A stretch of DNA of 64,000 bases from an uncultured Christensenella sp. (GTDB lineage: Bacteria > Bacillota > Clostridia > Christensenellales > Borkfalkiaceae). Location: the NCBI GenBank assembly GCA_910585685.1, contig CAJUEO010000007.1, positions 1 to 64,000 of the forward strand, read 5' to 3'. A program made the translations under genes and the position numbers. Under the pieces are notes generated by a model. That model saw nothing but the letters and a program-made list of their open reading frames with translations, did not search any database and had not been told where the DNA came from. Positions 17,583-25,482 of the stretch are shown here, in pieces. The stretch's first letter is position 1; each line of letters begins with the position of its first letter.

Positions 17583-18605
17583 ATGCTGCAAATTTATCTT
17601 AAAGTACTAATAATTATGGCGGTGTTCGCGGCGTTCGCTATTCCGGGCTTCGCGCTTAAAAAAGCCAAAATGATAGGTGAGGGCGGCACGCTTACGCTGT
17701 CGAACCTTTTGCTGTACGTCTGTCAGCCCGCGCTCGCAATCAACGCGTTTTGCGTGTTTTCCGACGAGGAATGGCAGATGGTGCAAGACGTCGGCACCCT
17801 CGCGCTTTTAAAAAACTTCGGCATTTGTGCCGCCGTTTCGCTGCTTGCGTTGGTTGCAATGTTCGGGCTGTGCAAGCTTGTGTTTTTTAAGTCGAAGGAC
17901 AGGCGCGCGGCGGACGTGTACTCGTACATAGGCGTGTTTTCCAACTGCGGATTTTTCGGCGTACCGTTTGTGGAGATGTTTACCGACGGAAATCCGCTTG
18001 CTGTAATGTACGTTATGGTGTTCAACATTGTGTTTATGGTACTGTGTTGGACGCTGGGCGTTGCGCTTATTACGGGCAGTTTTAGTAAAGTTAGCGTAAA
18101 AAAAGTGCTTTTGAACCCTGCAATTATTGCAATAGCCGTTGCGTTATTGCTGTTTTTTGTGCCGCAGATAAACGTGTTTATGTATAAGCAGGTCAAGGAA
18201 CTGACTATTTTGCCCGAGTATCTCGCGGCTATGACCGCGCCGCTTTCAATGATTATTGTCGGAATACGCGTTGCCGAAAGTTCCCCCAAACAGCTTTTTT
18301 GCAAAAGGGGTGTGTACGTTGCCGGCGCGCTCAGGCTTATTGTGGCGCCCTTTTTAACGCTGCTTGTTTCGCTGCCGTTTTGGGGCTTGCTCGGCAGCGG
18401 TGCGGAAAGCGGATTTGAAGAGTTCGTATATCTCGCGCCCGTAATCGCAATGGCAATGTCGCCTGCGGCGTCGGTTGTGGCAATGGCGGAAACTTTCGAC
18501 GGGGACAGGCAAACGGCAACCTCGGCGTTTGTGACCATAACGCTTTTAAGCGTAATAATTATTCCGCTTGTAATTTCCGCCGTTATGGCAATTTGCGGAT
18601 TGTAA
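17583..18605 (+). CDS. AEC-family (auxin efflux carrier type) permease
   Basis: The ATG at 17583 starts a 340-residue membrane protein with about ten hydrophobic segments. A TTG 12 codons upstream is unlikely because a TATAAT box lies between the two. Features are GFALKKAKMIGEGGTLTLSNLLLYV with the conserved polar break early in the protein, and the repeat near the end, YLAPVIAMAMSPAASVVAMAETFD. AEC members move organic anions such as malate. The substrate here is unknown. Confidence 0.85.
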   Translation: MLQIYLKVLIIMAVFAAFAIPGFALKKAKMIGEGGTLTLSNLLLYVCQPALAINAFCVFSDEEWQMVQDVGTLALLKNFGICAAVSLLALVAMFGLCKLVFFKSKDRRAADVYSYIGVFSNCGFFGVPFVEMFTDGNPLAVMYVMVFNIVFMVLCWTLGVALITGSFSKVSVKKVLLNPAIIAIAVALLLFFVPQINVFMYKQVKELTILPEYLAAMTAPLSMIIVGIRVAESSPKQLFCKRGVYVAGALRLIVAPFLTLLVSLPFWGLLGSGAESGFEEFVYLAPVIAMAMSPAASVVAMAETFDGDRQTATSAFVTITLLSVIIIPLVISAVMAICGL

Positions 18606-18611
18606 CTATTA

Positions 18612-18642
18612 AAAAAAGCGACGTCATTTGACGTCGCTTTTT
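18612..18642. terminator. Terminator between the AEC permease and the GNAT gene
   Basis: AAAAAGCGACGTCA pairs with TGACGTCGCTTTTT. It serves both convergent genes. Confidence 0.8.
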
Positions 18643-19127
18643 TATTTGCCGCAATTTTTATTTAATTGAAGCTTTTCATATACAAAACAGTCGAGTTCCT
18701 CGTCGTACTCTCTGCCCCGAGTATATCCGCATTTTTCAAAAAACTTCTGCGCGCTTTCGCAAGGAAGCGCGTAGCAGCGCTCGATTCCGCTCTCTTTCAG
18801 CTTCATTTCCGCGGTAAACAACAAAAATTTGCCCAGCCCGTTTAGTCTGTGCGTGGGGGAAACGTAAATTTCGCGGATATCTCCCCAGCCCTCTTTTTTG
18901 TTCCACTCGTTGTCGATATCGTCTTTTTGGTAAATTACAAACCCGACGTATGCCTGTCCGTCCTTTAATATATCAATGTGCAAAAGTCCGGCTAAAAGGT
19001 CGGGTATGACGTACTCCTCTAAAAGGTGGGGTACGTCCTCGTCGCACTCAAGCTCGGTATAATAGTCTGAAAACAGCCTTTCAAACTCGGCTTTTGCGTC
19101 GTCGCGAAGGGGGGATACGGTCAACAT
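18642..19127 (-). CDS. GNAT-family N-acetyltransferase
   Basis: The 161-residue protein has the GNAT core: YVGFVIYQ, then IREIYVSPTHRLNGLGKFLLF (acetyl-CoA loop R-x-x-G-x-G/A variant) and KFFEKCGYTRG near the C-terminus. It transfers an acyl group from acyl-CoA to an unknown amine. It lies downstream of the L21-L27 operon, beyond that operon's terminator. Confidence 0.85.
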   Translation of the reverse strand: MLTVSPLRDDAKAEFERLFSDYYTELECDEDVPHLLEEYVIPDLLAGLLHIDILKDGQAYVGFVIYQKDDIDNEWNKKEGWGDIREIYVSPTHRLNGLGKFLLFTAEMKLKESGIERCYALPCESAQKFFEKCGYTRGREYDEELDCFVYEKLQLNKNCGK

Positions 19128-19141
19128 AATTTAATTCTCCT

Positions 19142-19171
19142 AAAAATATAGCGAGGACGTGCGTCCTCGCT
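19142..19171 (-). terminator. Terminator of the rplU-rpmA operon
   Basis: On the minus strand GCGAGGACG pairs with CGTCCTCGC, followed by TATATTTTTA. Confidence 0.75.
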
Positions 19172-19180
19172 TAAATTCAA

Positions 19181-19459
19181 TTATTCAGCAACGGGATAAA
19201 TGGAAACCTGTTTGCCGTCCCTGCCGACTCTCTCGAACTTGACGTTGCCGTCAATGAGCGCAAACAATGTGTCGTCCTTGCCGATACCTACGTTGTTGCC
19301 GGGCTTGAATTTGGTGCCGCGCTGTCTTACAAGAATGTTTCCTGCAAGCACAAACTGACCGTCGGCACGCTTAACGCCGAGCATTTTCGGGTTACTGTCT
19401 CTGCCGTTGTGCGACGAACCCGTTCCTTTTTTATGAGCGAATAATCTTATAAAAAACAT
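19181..19459 (-). CDS. rpmA: 50S ribosomal protein L27 with cleavable N-terminal extension
   Basis: The 92-residue L27 has AHKKGTGSSHNGRDSNPKMLG at its mature start. It is preceded by MFFIRLF, the short hydrophobic extension that in Bacillota is removed by the protease Prp just before the A/S of the mature protein. It lies 19 nt after rplU on the same strand. The prp gene that usually sits between rplU and rpmA is absent here. Confidence 0.96.
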   Translation of the reverse strand: MFFIRLFAHKKGTGSSHNGRDSNPKMLGVKRADGQFVLAGNILVRQRGTKFKPGNNVGIGKDDTLFALIDGNVKFERVGRDGKQVSIYPVAE

Positions 19460-19478
19460 AAACTTGCAACCTCCTCAA

Positions 19479-19886
19479 TTACTCAGCCTTGTTATCTTCG
19501 ACAGCAGGCTGTTCCTCGGTCTTTTTAGCAGTCTTTTTGGCAGCCGGTTTCTTTGCGGCGGTTTTCTTAGCGCCTTCCGCAACGTCTCCGATAGCCGTAA
19601 CCTTGACCTCGGTATAGGGTTGTCTGTGACCCTGCTTCTTTCTCTCGTTCTTCTTGGGCTTGTACTTGAACACGATAATCTTCTTATCCTTGCCCGAAGA
19701 AACGATTTCGGCTTTAACCTTCAAGCTTTCGACTTCCTTGCCGACCGAAACACCGTTCTCGTCGGATGTGAGAAGTACGGGGAACTCGACTGTGTCGCCT
19801 ATGTTGCCCTTGACCTTTTCGACCTTTACCAGGTCGCCGACGCAAGCCTTATACTGCTTGCCGCCGTTTTCAAAAATTGCGTACAT
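19479..19886 (-). CDS. rplU: 50S ribosomal protein L21 with lysine/alanine-rich tail
   Basis: The start chosen is MYAIFENGGKQYKA, preceded by AGAGGAGG; an upstream in-frame codon at 19940 is unlikely. The product is 135 residues. Residues 1-103 match the usual L21 length and end in KVTAIG. A tail of about 32 residues follows, first A/K/P-rich (AAKKPAAKKTAKK) and then acidic. L21 binds 23S rRNA. It is the first gene of rplU-rpmA. Confidence 0.95.
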   Translation of the reverse strand: MYAIFENGGKQYKACVGDLVKVEKVKGNIGDTVEFPVLLTSDENGVSVGKEVESLKVKAEIVSSGKDKKIIVFKYKPKKNERKKQGHRQPYTEVKVTAIGDVAEGAKKTAAKKPAAKKTAKKTEEQPAVEDNKAE

Positions 19887-19980
19887 TAAAAGTACCTCCT
19901 CTAACCAGTCTCGCCGAATCTCGGGCGGCGCAAAGCGCACTTTAAAAAGCCCTGTCCGAGCGGCTCGGTATTTAATTTAC
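19887..19980 (-). promoter_or_regulatory. Structured leader of rplU, candidate L21 leader
   Basis: The minus-strand leader has three short hairpins: CCGAG/CTCGG, GCGC/GCGC and CCGA/TCGG. Structured L21 leaders regulate this operon in other Bacillota. Agreement with the known consensus could not be checked. Confidence 0.35.
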
Positions 19981-20087
19981 CACACGCGACATATAAAAGT
20001 CAAGCGTTTTATGTGCGTATCGGGGTATAAAATTGCCGTTTTGGCAGATATTATTATAGAGCGGTTATTTGCCGCGAGGGAGCTTTT

Positions 20088-20528
20088 ATGGAAGAAATTA
20101 AACAAGACAGCGAAATTTTGGCGGAAATTTACCGCAACGCACAGCTTGCTCTTACCTCTATTTCGGACATTTTGCCGGAAATCGACGACGTCGGCATAAA
20201 GGAAGAAATTTTAAGACAGCACGAAGAGTACGAGCGTATCTGCGGTGAGGCGGCTCATCTTGCGCATAAGTTCGACTTTGAATTAAAGTCGCCCAGCCCC
20301 GTAAAAAAGGCTATGATGTGGAGCGCAATTAAAATGGGCACGGCAAACGACAACTCGGCTCAGAATATCGCGCAGATGATGATACGCGGCACGGTAACGG
20401 GGCTTACAAGCCTTAAAACTTCGCTTACCGACGGCGGACAGCATATGGACGAAGAAATCAAAAAGCTTTTGTGCGACCTCATCGATTTGGAAGAGGGGTT
20501 TGAAGAAAAGCTTAAAACATTCCTCTAA
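20088..20528 (+). CDS. Helical protein of unknown function
   Basis: The 146-residue protein is predicted to be almost entirely helical and has no signal or membrane segment. Notable parts are an N-terminal helix ending LPEIDDVGIKEEILRQHEEYERI, a KKAMMWSAIKMGTANDNSAQNIAQM segment, and an acidic C-terminal helix. The spaced E/H residues in the first helices recall ferritin-like bundles, but no clear metal motif is seen. It stands alone. Confidence 0.7.
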   Translation: MEEIKQDSEILAEIYRNAQLALTSISDILPEIDDVGIKEEILRQHEEYERICGEAAHLAHKFDFELKSPSPVKKAMMWSAIKMGTANDNSAQNIAQMMIRGTVTGLTSLKTSLTDGGQHMDEEIKKLLCDLIDLEEGFEEKLKTFL

Positions 20529-20563
20529 ACGCCCGAAAACAAGGCATATATAGGGGGTAATTT

Positions 20564-20596
20564 AAAAAGCGCGGCGTTATGCCGCGCTTTTTTACG
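20564..20596. terminator. Terminator between the helical protein gene and rng
   Basis: AAAAAGCGCGGC pairs with GCCGCGCTTTTTT. It lies between convergent genes. Confidence 0.8.
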
Positions 20597-22076
20597 TCAA
20601 TTTTACCGCGTCATCGGGTATGTCGAACTCGTCTGCACGGTAGTTTATAAGCTGTTCGTGATAGGTTCTGTGCGGCACTGCGTAGATGGGCAGTCCCAAA
20701 CCTTTCAAATCGTCGAGAAACGTGCGCCAATCGAGCATATATAGCAGTATATCGCGGTTCATATCCACGCGCAAAGCCTTTGCGCCGTCTGCAATAAAGT
20801 TTAAAACCTTTGCTCTGAGCCCGAAAAGAATGTACTCGGCGGTAATTGTGTAGCCTGCTTCGTTGCAATATTTGCAGGGCTTTGTCATAAGCGAAAGCGG
20901 ACTTGCGCCCATTCTCTTTCTCGTAAATTCCACAAGCCCGAATTTCGACATTGGGGAAACGTCGCACTTGGCTTTGTCGTCTTTGAGCGCGCGTTCGAGC
21001 TCGTCGACGAGCGCCTTGTTGTGCGCCGCGTTAGTCATATCGATAAAGTCGACGACAACAATGCCGCCTATATTTCTTAGCCGCACCTGACGCGCAATCT
21101 CGCGCGCCGCCATAATGTTTGTCTGGTAAACTGTCTGTTCGCGGTTGTAGTCACCCGTAAATTTGCCCGTGTTTACGTCGATAACCGTCAGAGCTTCGGT
21201 CTTTTCGATTATTATATACGCTCCGTTTTCAAGCTCCACACGGGGGGAGGCAATGGTCATTATCTGTGCCGAAATGCCCGTTTCTTCAAGCATATCCCTG
21301 CCCGTATCGTGCAGACGCACGCTTCTTTTGGTGTGCGCCGGATATAAATTTACTATGCTTTCGACCTGCTCTTTAAGCTTTTTGTTGCCTACGATTATCT
21401 CCTCGATATCGGTAGACAAAATGTCGCGCAAAACTTTTACGGGCAAAGCCGAATCGGTATATAATAGCTCCCCGACTTCGGCGGTTTTGAATCTTTCTAT
21501 AACCTCGTTATAAAGGTTTTTGAGATAGGTGTATTCATATTTTACTTCGTTGCGTTTAGCGTAGGGGCCGGCGGTGCGTACGACAATGCCCTCGTCCTCG
21601 CATTTGAGGCGTTTGGCTAAAAACACGAGGTTGCGCCGCAGCTCTTCATCGGCTATCTTGCGCGAAACGCCGACAAACGGGGTGTTGGGCATATAGATTA
21701 TACATTTGCCGATAAAAGAGGGGCGCGCCGTCACCTTTGCTCCCTTTTTTCCGACGGGCAGTTTTGTTACCTGAACGAGAATTTCGTCCCCCTCTTTTAA
21801 AGTCGAAAATACGTCTGGTGCGGCGCCGACGTCGTAATTTTCGCTGTCGGGCAGCGCGTCGTCGGTGGAAAGAAAGCAGTTGCGCTGCAATCCGCAATTT
21901 ACAAAAATAGCCTGCATTCCCGGCAAAATGCTTTCGATACGTCCCTTATAAACGTCACCTACGTTGCAAGAGTCGGATTTTTTTTCAAATTTAAACTCGC
22001 AGACTTTTCCGTTTTCTGCAATGGCAGACAAAGTATATCCGCAATAGCTGTCGAAATACAAACTTTTTTTAGCCAT
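20592..22076 (-). CDS. rng: Ribonuclease G/E family endoribonuclease
   Basis: The chosen ATG at 22076 follows GCGAGGG; an upstream in-frame TTG would add 16 residues that do not match the family. The product is 494 residues. It has the S1-like region VGDVYKGRIESILPGMQAIFVN, the metal-binding pair IDVNTGKF and VVVDFIDM of the DNase I-like fold, and the zinc-link PCKYC. The family processes rRNA and decays mRNA. It lacks the long C-terminal scaffold of proteobacterial RNase E. Confidence 0.92.
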   Translation of the reverse strand: MAKKSLYFDSYCGYTLSAIAENGKVCEFKFEKKSDSCNVGDVYKGRIESILPGMQAIFVNCGLQRNCFLSTDDALPDSENYDVGAAPDVFSTLKEGDEILVQVTKLPVGKKGAKVTARPSFIGKCIIYMPNTPFVGVSRKIADEELRRNLVFLAKRLKCEDEGIVVRTAGPYAKRNEVKYEYTYLKNLYNEVIERFKTAEVGELLYTDSALPVKVLRDILSTDIEEIIVGNKKLKEQVESIVNLYPAHTKRSVRLHDTGRDMLEETGISAQIMTIASPRVELENGAYIIIEKTEALTVIDVNTGKFTGDYNREQTVYQTNIMAAREIARQVRLRNIGGIVVVDFIDMTNAAHNKALVDELERALKDDKAKCDVSPMSKFGLVEFTRKRMGASPLSLMTKPCKYCNEAGYTITAEYILFGLRAKVLNFIADGAKALRVDMNRDILLYMLDWRTFLDDLKGLGLPIYAVPHRTYHEQLINYRADEFDIPDDAVKLT

Positions 22077-22230
22077 AATCCCTCGCTTGACTTTAAATAT
22101 TGTCCGTCTATGCACACACAGCAAGTATTATAATATTTAATTGAGAAATTATCAATAAAAAAAGGGGGTTAATGTTGACTTTTGGTAAATAATGGGATAT
22201 AATTAAAACATTGTTAAGGAGAAATCTGCT

Positions 22231-22665
22231 ATGAAAATCGATTTTAAAGGTATAACGGGCGAAGAAATTTCGTTCAAACTCAACAGGGTAAAAATTGCCC
22301 CCGACGATAAGTTGGATATAAAGCCCCAATTTTCGCGTCAGGTAAGAAAGGTCAACGGTAACGACAAACTCAATTTTGTTGCGCTTTCCGTCAAGATAGA
22401 GAGTACGGAGGAAGAGCCCAAACCCTTCAACGTAAACGTCACGCTTGTGGGAGTGTTCGAAGTGGAGGATATGAAGGGCGCCGCAGACGAAAGAAAGTTT
22501 GTTGTAGAGGCAACCAAGCTTGTATATCCCTACCTTCGCGCAACGGTTACAAACCTTACGGCAAGCGCCTATATCGCGCCTTTGAATTTGCCCGTAATAA
22601 GCGGACCTATCTTCCCCGAGGACAGGGACCAGTTTGCTTTTACCGCAGGCGGAGAGCTCAATTAA
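22231..22665 (+). CDS. SecB-like export chaperone family protein
   Basis: The 144-residue protein has the SecB layout: strand-rich core, NVTLVGVFEVED, then EATKLVYPYLRATVTNLTASA and a C-terminal PLNLPVISGPIF-like segment. These match the pattern of SecB, in which P-Y-x-R-E and L-P-P-L motifs occupy the same places. SecB-like proteins in Gram-positive-type bacteria are less studied; some belong to toxin-antitoxin-chaperone systems. No toxin or antitoxin gene is adjacent, so a solitary chaperone is more likely. A strong ribosome site (AAGGAG) precedes it. Confidence 0.7.
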   Translation: MKIDFKGITGEEISFKLNRVKIAPDDKLDIKPQFSRQVRKVNGNDKLNFVALSVKIESTEEEPKPFNVNVTLVGVFEVEDMKGAADERKFVVEATKLVYPYLRATVTNLTASAYIAPLNLPVISGPIFPEDRDQFAFTAGGELN

Positions 22666-22679
22666 AATTTAAAACAAAA

Positions 22680-22718
22680 CGCGCCGTTGAAATTTTTCTT
22701 TCAACGGCGCGTTTTTTA
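22680..22718. terminator. Terminator after the SecB-like gene
   Basis: ACGCGCCGTTGAAA and TTTCAACGGCGCGT form a long stem followed by a T run. Confidence 0.85.
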
Positions 22719-22925
22719 TTTTAGTCCTTTAAAAGGTTTAAATATAATAAGCGAGTATATGCAGAAAAGAGCCGATACCGCGCATATCCCTTCAAATACG
22801 CGTATCGCAGTGGCGTTCCCGAACATTAAAAACGATAAAAGGTCAAAGCCGGAAAAAGCCGCTACCCCCGCGCATATGCCCAGGATAGTGAGGTTTGCAA
22901 CGCATAAATAACAGGTAAATTTCAT
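22716..22925 (-). CDS. Small two-pass membrane protein, DUF378-like
   Basis: The 69-residue protein has two membrane segments (about 5-26 and 42-62) with a short FGFDLLSFLMFG-type loop between them. The pattern resembles DUF378 proteins. The function is unknown. It is convergent with the SecB-like gene. Confidence 0.6.
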   Translation of the reverse strand: MKFTCYLCVANLTILGICAGVAAFSGFDLLSFLMFGNATAIRVFEGICAVSALFCIYSLIIFKPFKGLK

Positions 22926-22953
22926 ATCTTAATTATGTGAAAAACCTATAAAA

Positions 22954-23214
22954 TTATACGGTTATATTGTCTAAAACCAACTTGTCAAACTCGGGCGTTT
23001 CGGTAAAGTCGCGCGCGGTAAACTTGACTGTGCGAAACTTTGCGTAATTGAAGATATGCGTCTTTAAAACAATGGGCGTGGAAATATCCAGCTCTTCGCA
23101 GATATCCGAAAGATACTCGAAAAATTGCGAGTATGTAAATTTATCGTCGCGCTCGTAAGTAATTTGCTTTAATATTTTTTCACCTTTTATAACTTTAGCC
23201 CAAATTCTAAACAT
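22954..23214 (-). CDS. Small conserved-looking protein of unknown function
   Basis: ATG at 23214 starts an 86-residue protein, MFRIWAKVIKGEKI...; the frame stays open 16 codons upstream. A TATAATG box lies only a few bases before this ATG, so the leader would be very short. The middle part contains YSQFFEYLSDICEELDISTPIVLKTH and the end FTARDFTETPEFDKLVLD. No known domain was recognised. Confidence 0.65.
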   Translation of the reverse strand: MFRIWAKVIKGEKILKQITYERDDKFTYSQFFEYLSDICEELDISTPIVLKTHIFNYAKFRTVKFTARDFTETPEFDKLVLDNITV

Positions 23215-23312
23215 AATCACATTATACCAAATACGGCTTTTTAAATCAAGCATATTCGTCAAATTGCGCGCTTTCCCAAAATTAAAAGAAACGGCGTTTG
23301 GGCGTTATATAT

Positions 23313-23341
23313 TTGACAAAGCCGAAATATTACTATATAAT
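23313..23341 (+). promoter_or_regulatory. SigmaA-type promoter of greA-lysS
   Basis: A perfect TTGACA (23313-23318) and a perfect TATAAT (23336-23341) are 17 nt apart. The transcript would have a leader of about 80 nt. Confidence 0.75.
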
Positions 23342-23427
23342 ATAGTCGAAAAGCCGAAAATTTGTGCGGCAGAAACGTGGTTCTCCGAACAGGGGAATCA
23401 CTTTACTTATAAATCAGGAGAATATAA

Positions 23428-23898
23428 ATGACTGAACTTATTGTAATGACGCAAAAGAACTATGAGGATTTGAAAAAAGAACTTGAGTATCTCGTCAAAG
23501 TAAAACGTCCCGAAATTATCGAGCGTATAGCCGAAGCGCGCAGCCACGGCGACCTTTCCGAAAACGCCGAGTACGACGCGGCTCGCGAAGAACAGCGCTC
23601 GAACGAGGGCAAAATTGCGGAAATAGAGTATAAAATCAAAAACGCGGATATTCGCGAAGAAATTTCGGATACAAGCTATATCCACCTCGGCAGCGTCGTT
23701 ACCGTCTACGACGAGGATTTGGAAGAGGAGCAGACCTATTCTATAACTTCCGTCACGGAAGTGGACGCTATGGCAAATAAAATTTCGGTCGATTCCCCCG
23801 TCGGTAAGGCTCTTTTGAGAAAAAAAGTAGGGGAAACGGCTACCGTTGCCTGCCCCGACGGTTCGGACTATGTACTTAAAATATTAAAAATCAACTGA
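23428..23898 (+). CDS. greA: Transcription elongation factor GreA
   Basis: The 156-residue protein has the GreA coiled-coil tip region ARSHGDLSENAEYDAAREEQ and the C-terminal FKBP-like domain with SPVGKALLRKKVGETATV. The acidic tip residues (D and E in the GDLSENAEY loop) are present. It stimulates cleavage of backtracked RNA by RNA polymerase. The start follows CAGGAG. It lies 10 nt before lysS, with which it is probably co-transcribed. Confidence 0.96.
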   Translation: MTELIVMTQKNYEDLKKELEYLVKVKRPEIIERIAEARSHGDLSENAEYDAAREEQRSNEGKIAEIEYKIKNADIREEISDTSYIHLGSVVTVYDEDLEEEQTYSITSVTEVDAMANKISVDSPVGKALLRKKVGETATVACPDGSDYVLKILKIN

Positions 23899-23908
23899 GG
23901 ATACTACT

Positions 23909-25423
23909 ATGCAGGAAAATAATTTGCCTCTTACCGAAGAGGAGGAACAGTTGAAGCTTGCCGAACAGGCAAGAATAAGAAGGGACAAGCTTGCAAAGCT
24001 CACCGAAGAGGGAAACAACCCCTTTGTAAAGGTAAGCTATGAGGTTACGGAAAATTCCGCAAGCGTCAAAGCTAAGTTCGACGAGCTTGAAGGCAAAGAG
24101 GTAAGTATTGCCGGCAGGCTTATGTCAAGGCGCATAATGGGCAAAGCCTCGTTTTCGCATATTCAGGACAGGGACGGACTGTTGCAAATTTACGTCAAGC
24201 GCGACGACGTGGGTGAAGATACTTATGCCGCCTTCAAAAAGGACTACGATTTGGGTGATATCGTCGGTATCCGCGGCTATGTGTTTAAAACCCAAACGGG
24301 GGAAATTTCCGTTCACTGCACGCACGTCGAAATGCTTACGAAGTGCCTGCTTCCCCTTCCCGAAAAGCAGCACGGGCTTACCAACGCCGATATTCGTTAC
24401 AGACAGCGCGACCTCGATTTGATAGTTAATCCCGAGGTCAAGACGGCTTTTATAAAGCGTTCGCAAATTTTGCGCGAAATACGCGCCTTTCTCGATAACA
24501 GAAATTTCCTCGAAGTGGACACTCCCGTCCTCACGCCGATAGAGATTGGCGCGGCGGCGCGTCCCTTCAAAACAAGACACAACGCGCTGGATATAGATAT
24601 GTATCTGCGCATCGAAACCGAGCTGTATTTGAAACGCCTGATAGTCGGCGGACTTGAAAGGGTGTATGAAGTGGGCAGAATTTTCCGCAACGAGGGAATG
24701 GACGCATACCACAACCCCGAGTTTACCACCGTGGAGGTGTATCAGGCATACTGCGACTATTTTGCAATGATGCAGCTTGTCGAGGACTTATATACAACGG
24801 TTGCTTTAAAAGTTTGCGGCACTACCGACATTACCTATCAGGGCACCGAACTTCATCTCGGCGGCCCCTGGACGAGAATGACTATGAAGCAAGCCGTTAA
24901 AAAATACTCGGGCGCGGACTACGACGAGTGGAAAACCGATGCCGAAGCGCGCGAGGTTGCAAAAAAACTCGGCGTTGCGGTTGAAGAGGGGGAAAGTGCT
25001 ACAAAGGGGCACGTTCTTATCGCTCTTTTCGACGCGTTCGTCGAGGACAAGCTAATTCAGCCCACTTTTATCTACGATTATCCCGTCGAAAATTCTCCGC
25101 TTGCCAAGCGCAAAGAGGACGACCCCATGTTTACGCAGAGGTTCGAGTACTTTATCTGCGCTCACGAGTTCGGCAACGCGTTCTCCGAGCTGAACGATCC
25201 CATCGACCAGAAACAGCGTTTTGTTAAACAGGTCGAAGCAAAGTGCGCGCAGGAAAAGGGCTGCAACGCGCAGATTGACGAAGAATTTATTACCGCGCTT
25301 GAATACGGCTTGCCCCCTACGGGCGGTCTGGGCTTCGGCGTGGACAGGCTTGTCATGCTGTTGACAGACAGCGCGACTATCAGGGACGTATTGTTGTTCC
25401 CTACAATGAAGCCTAAAAAATAG
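23909..25423 (+). CDS. lysS: Lysine-tRNA ligase (class II)
   Basis: The 504-residue enzyme has the anticodon-binding OB fold (about 60-160) and the class II core. Motif 2 is GRIFRNEGMDAYHNPEFT and motif 3 is LPPTGGLGFGVDRLVMLL. It charges tRNA-Lys. No insertion or truncation is seen. The greA-lysS arrangement is common in Bacillota. Confidence 0.97.
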   Translation: MQENNLPLTEEEEQLKLAEQARIRRDKLAKLTEEGNNPFVKVSYEVTENSASVKAKFDELEGKEVSIAGRLMSRRIMGKASFSHIQDRDGLLQIYVKRDDVGEDTYAAFKKDYDLGDIVGIRGYVFKTQTGEISVHCTHVEMLTKCLLPLPEKQHGLTNADIRYRQRDLDLIVNPEVKTAFIKRSQILREIRAFLDNRNFLEVDTPVLTPIEIGAAARPFKTRHNALDIDMYLRIETELYLKRLIVGGLERVYEVGRIFRNEGMDAYHNPEFTTVEVYQAYCDYFAMMQLVEDLYTTVALKVCGTTDITYQGTELHLGGPWTRMTMKQAVKKYSGADYDEWKTDAEAREVAKKLGVAVEEGESATKGHVLIALFDAFVEDKLIQPTFIYDYPVENSPLAKRKEDDPMFTQRFEYFICAHEFGNAFSELNDPIDQKQRFVKQVEAKCAQEKGCNAQIDEEFITALEYGLPPTGGLGFGVDRLVMLLTDSATIRDVLLFPTMKPKK

Positions 25424-25482
25424 CGAGATTATTTTTATAGCCGCAACTTGTTGAGTTGTCGTTTAACGGGAGGTTGGATATT

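Noticed and set aside
22231..22665. Toxin-antitoxin-chaperone system
   Set aside because: No toxin or antitoxin gene adjoins the SecB-like gene.
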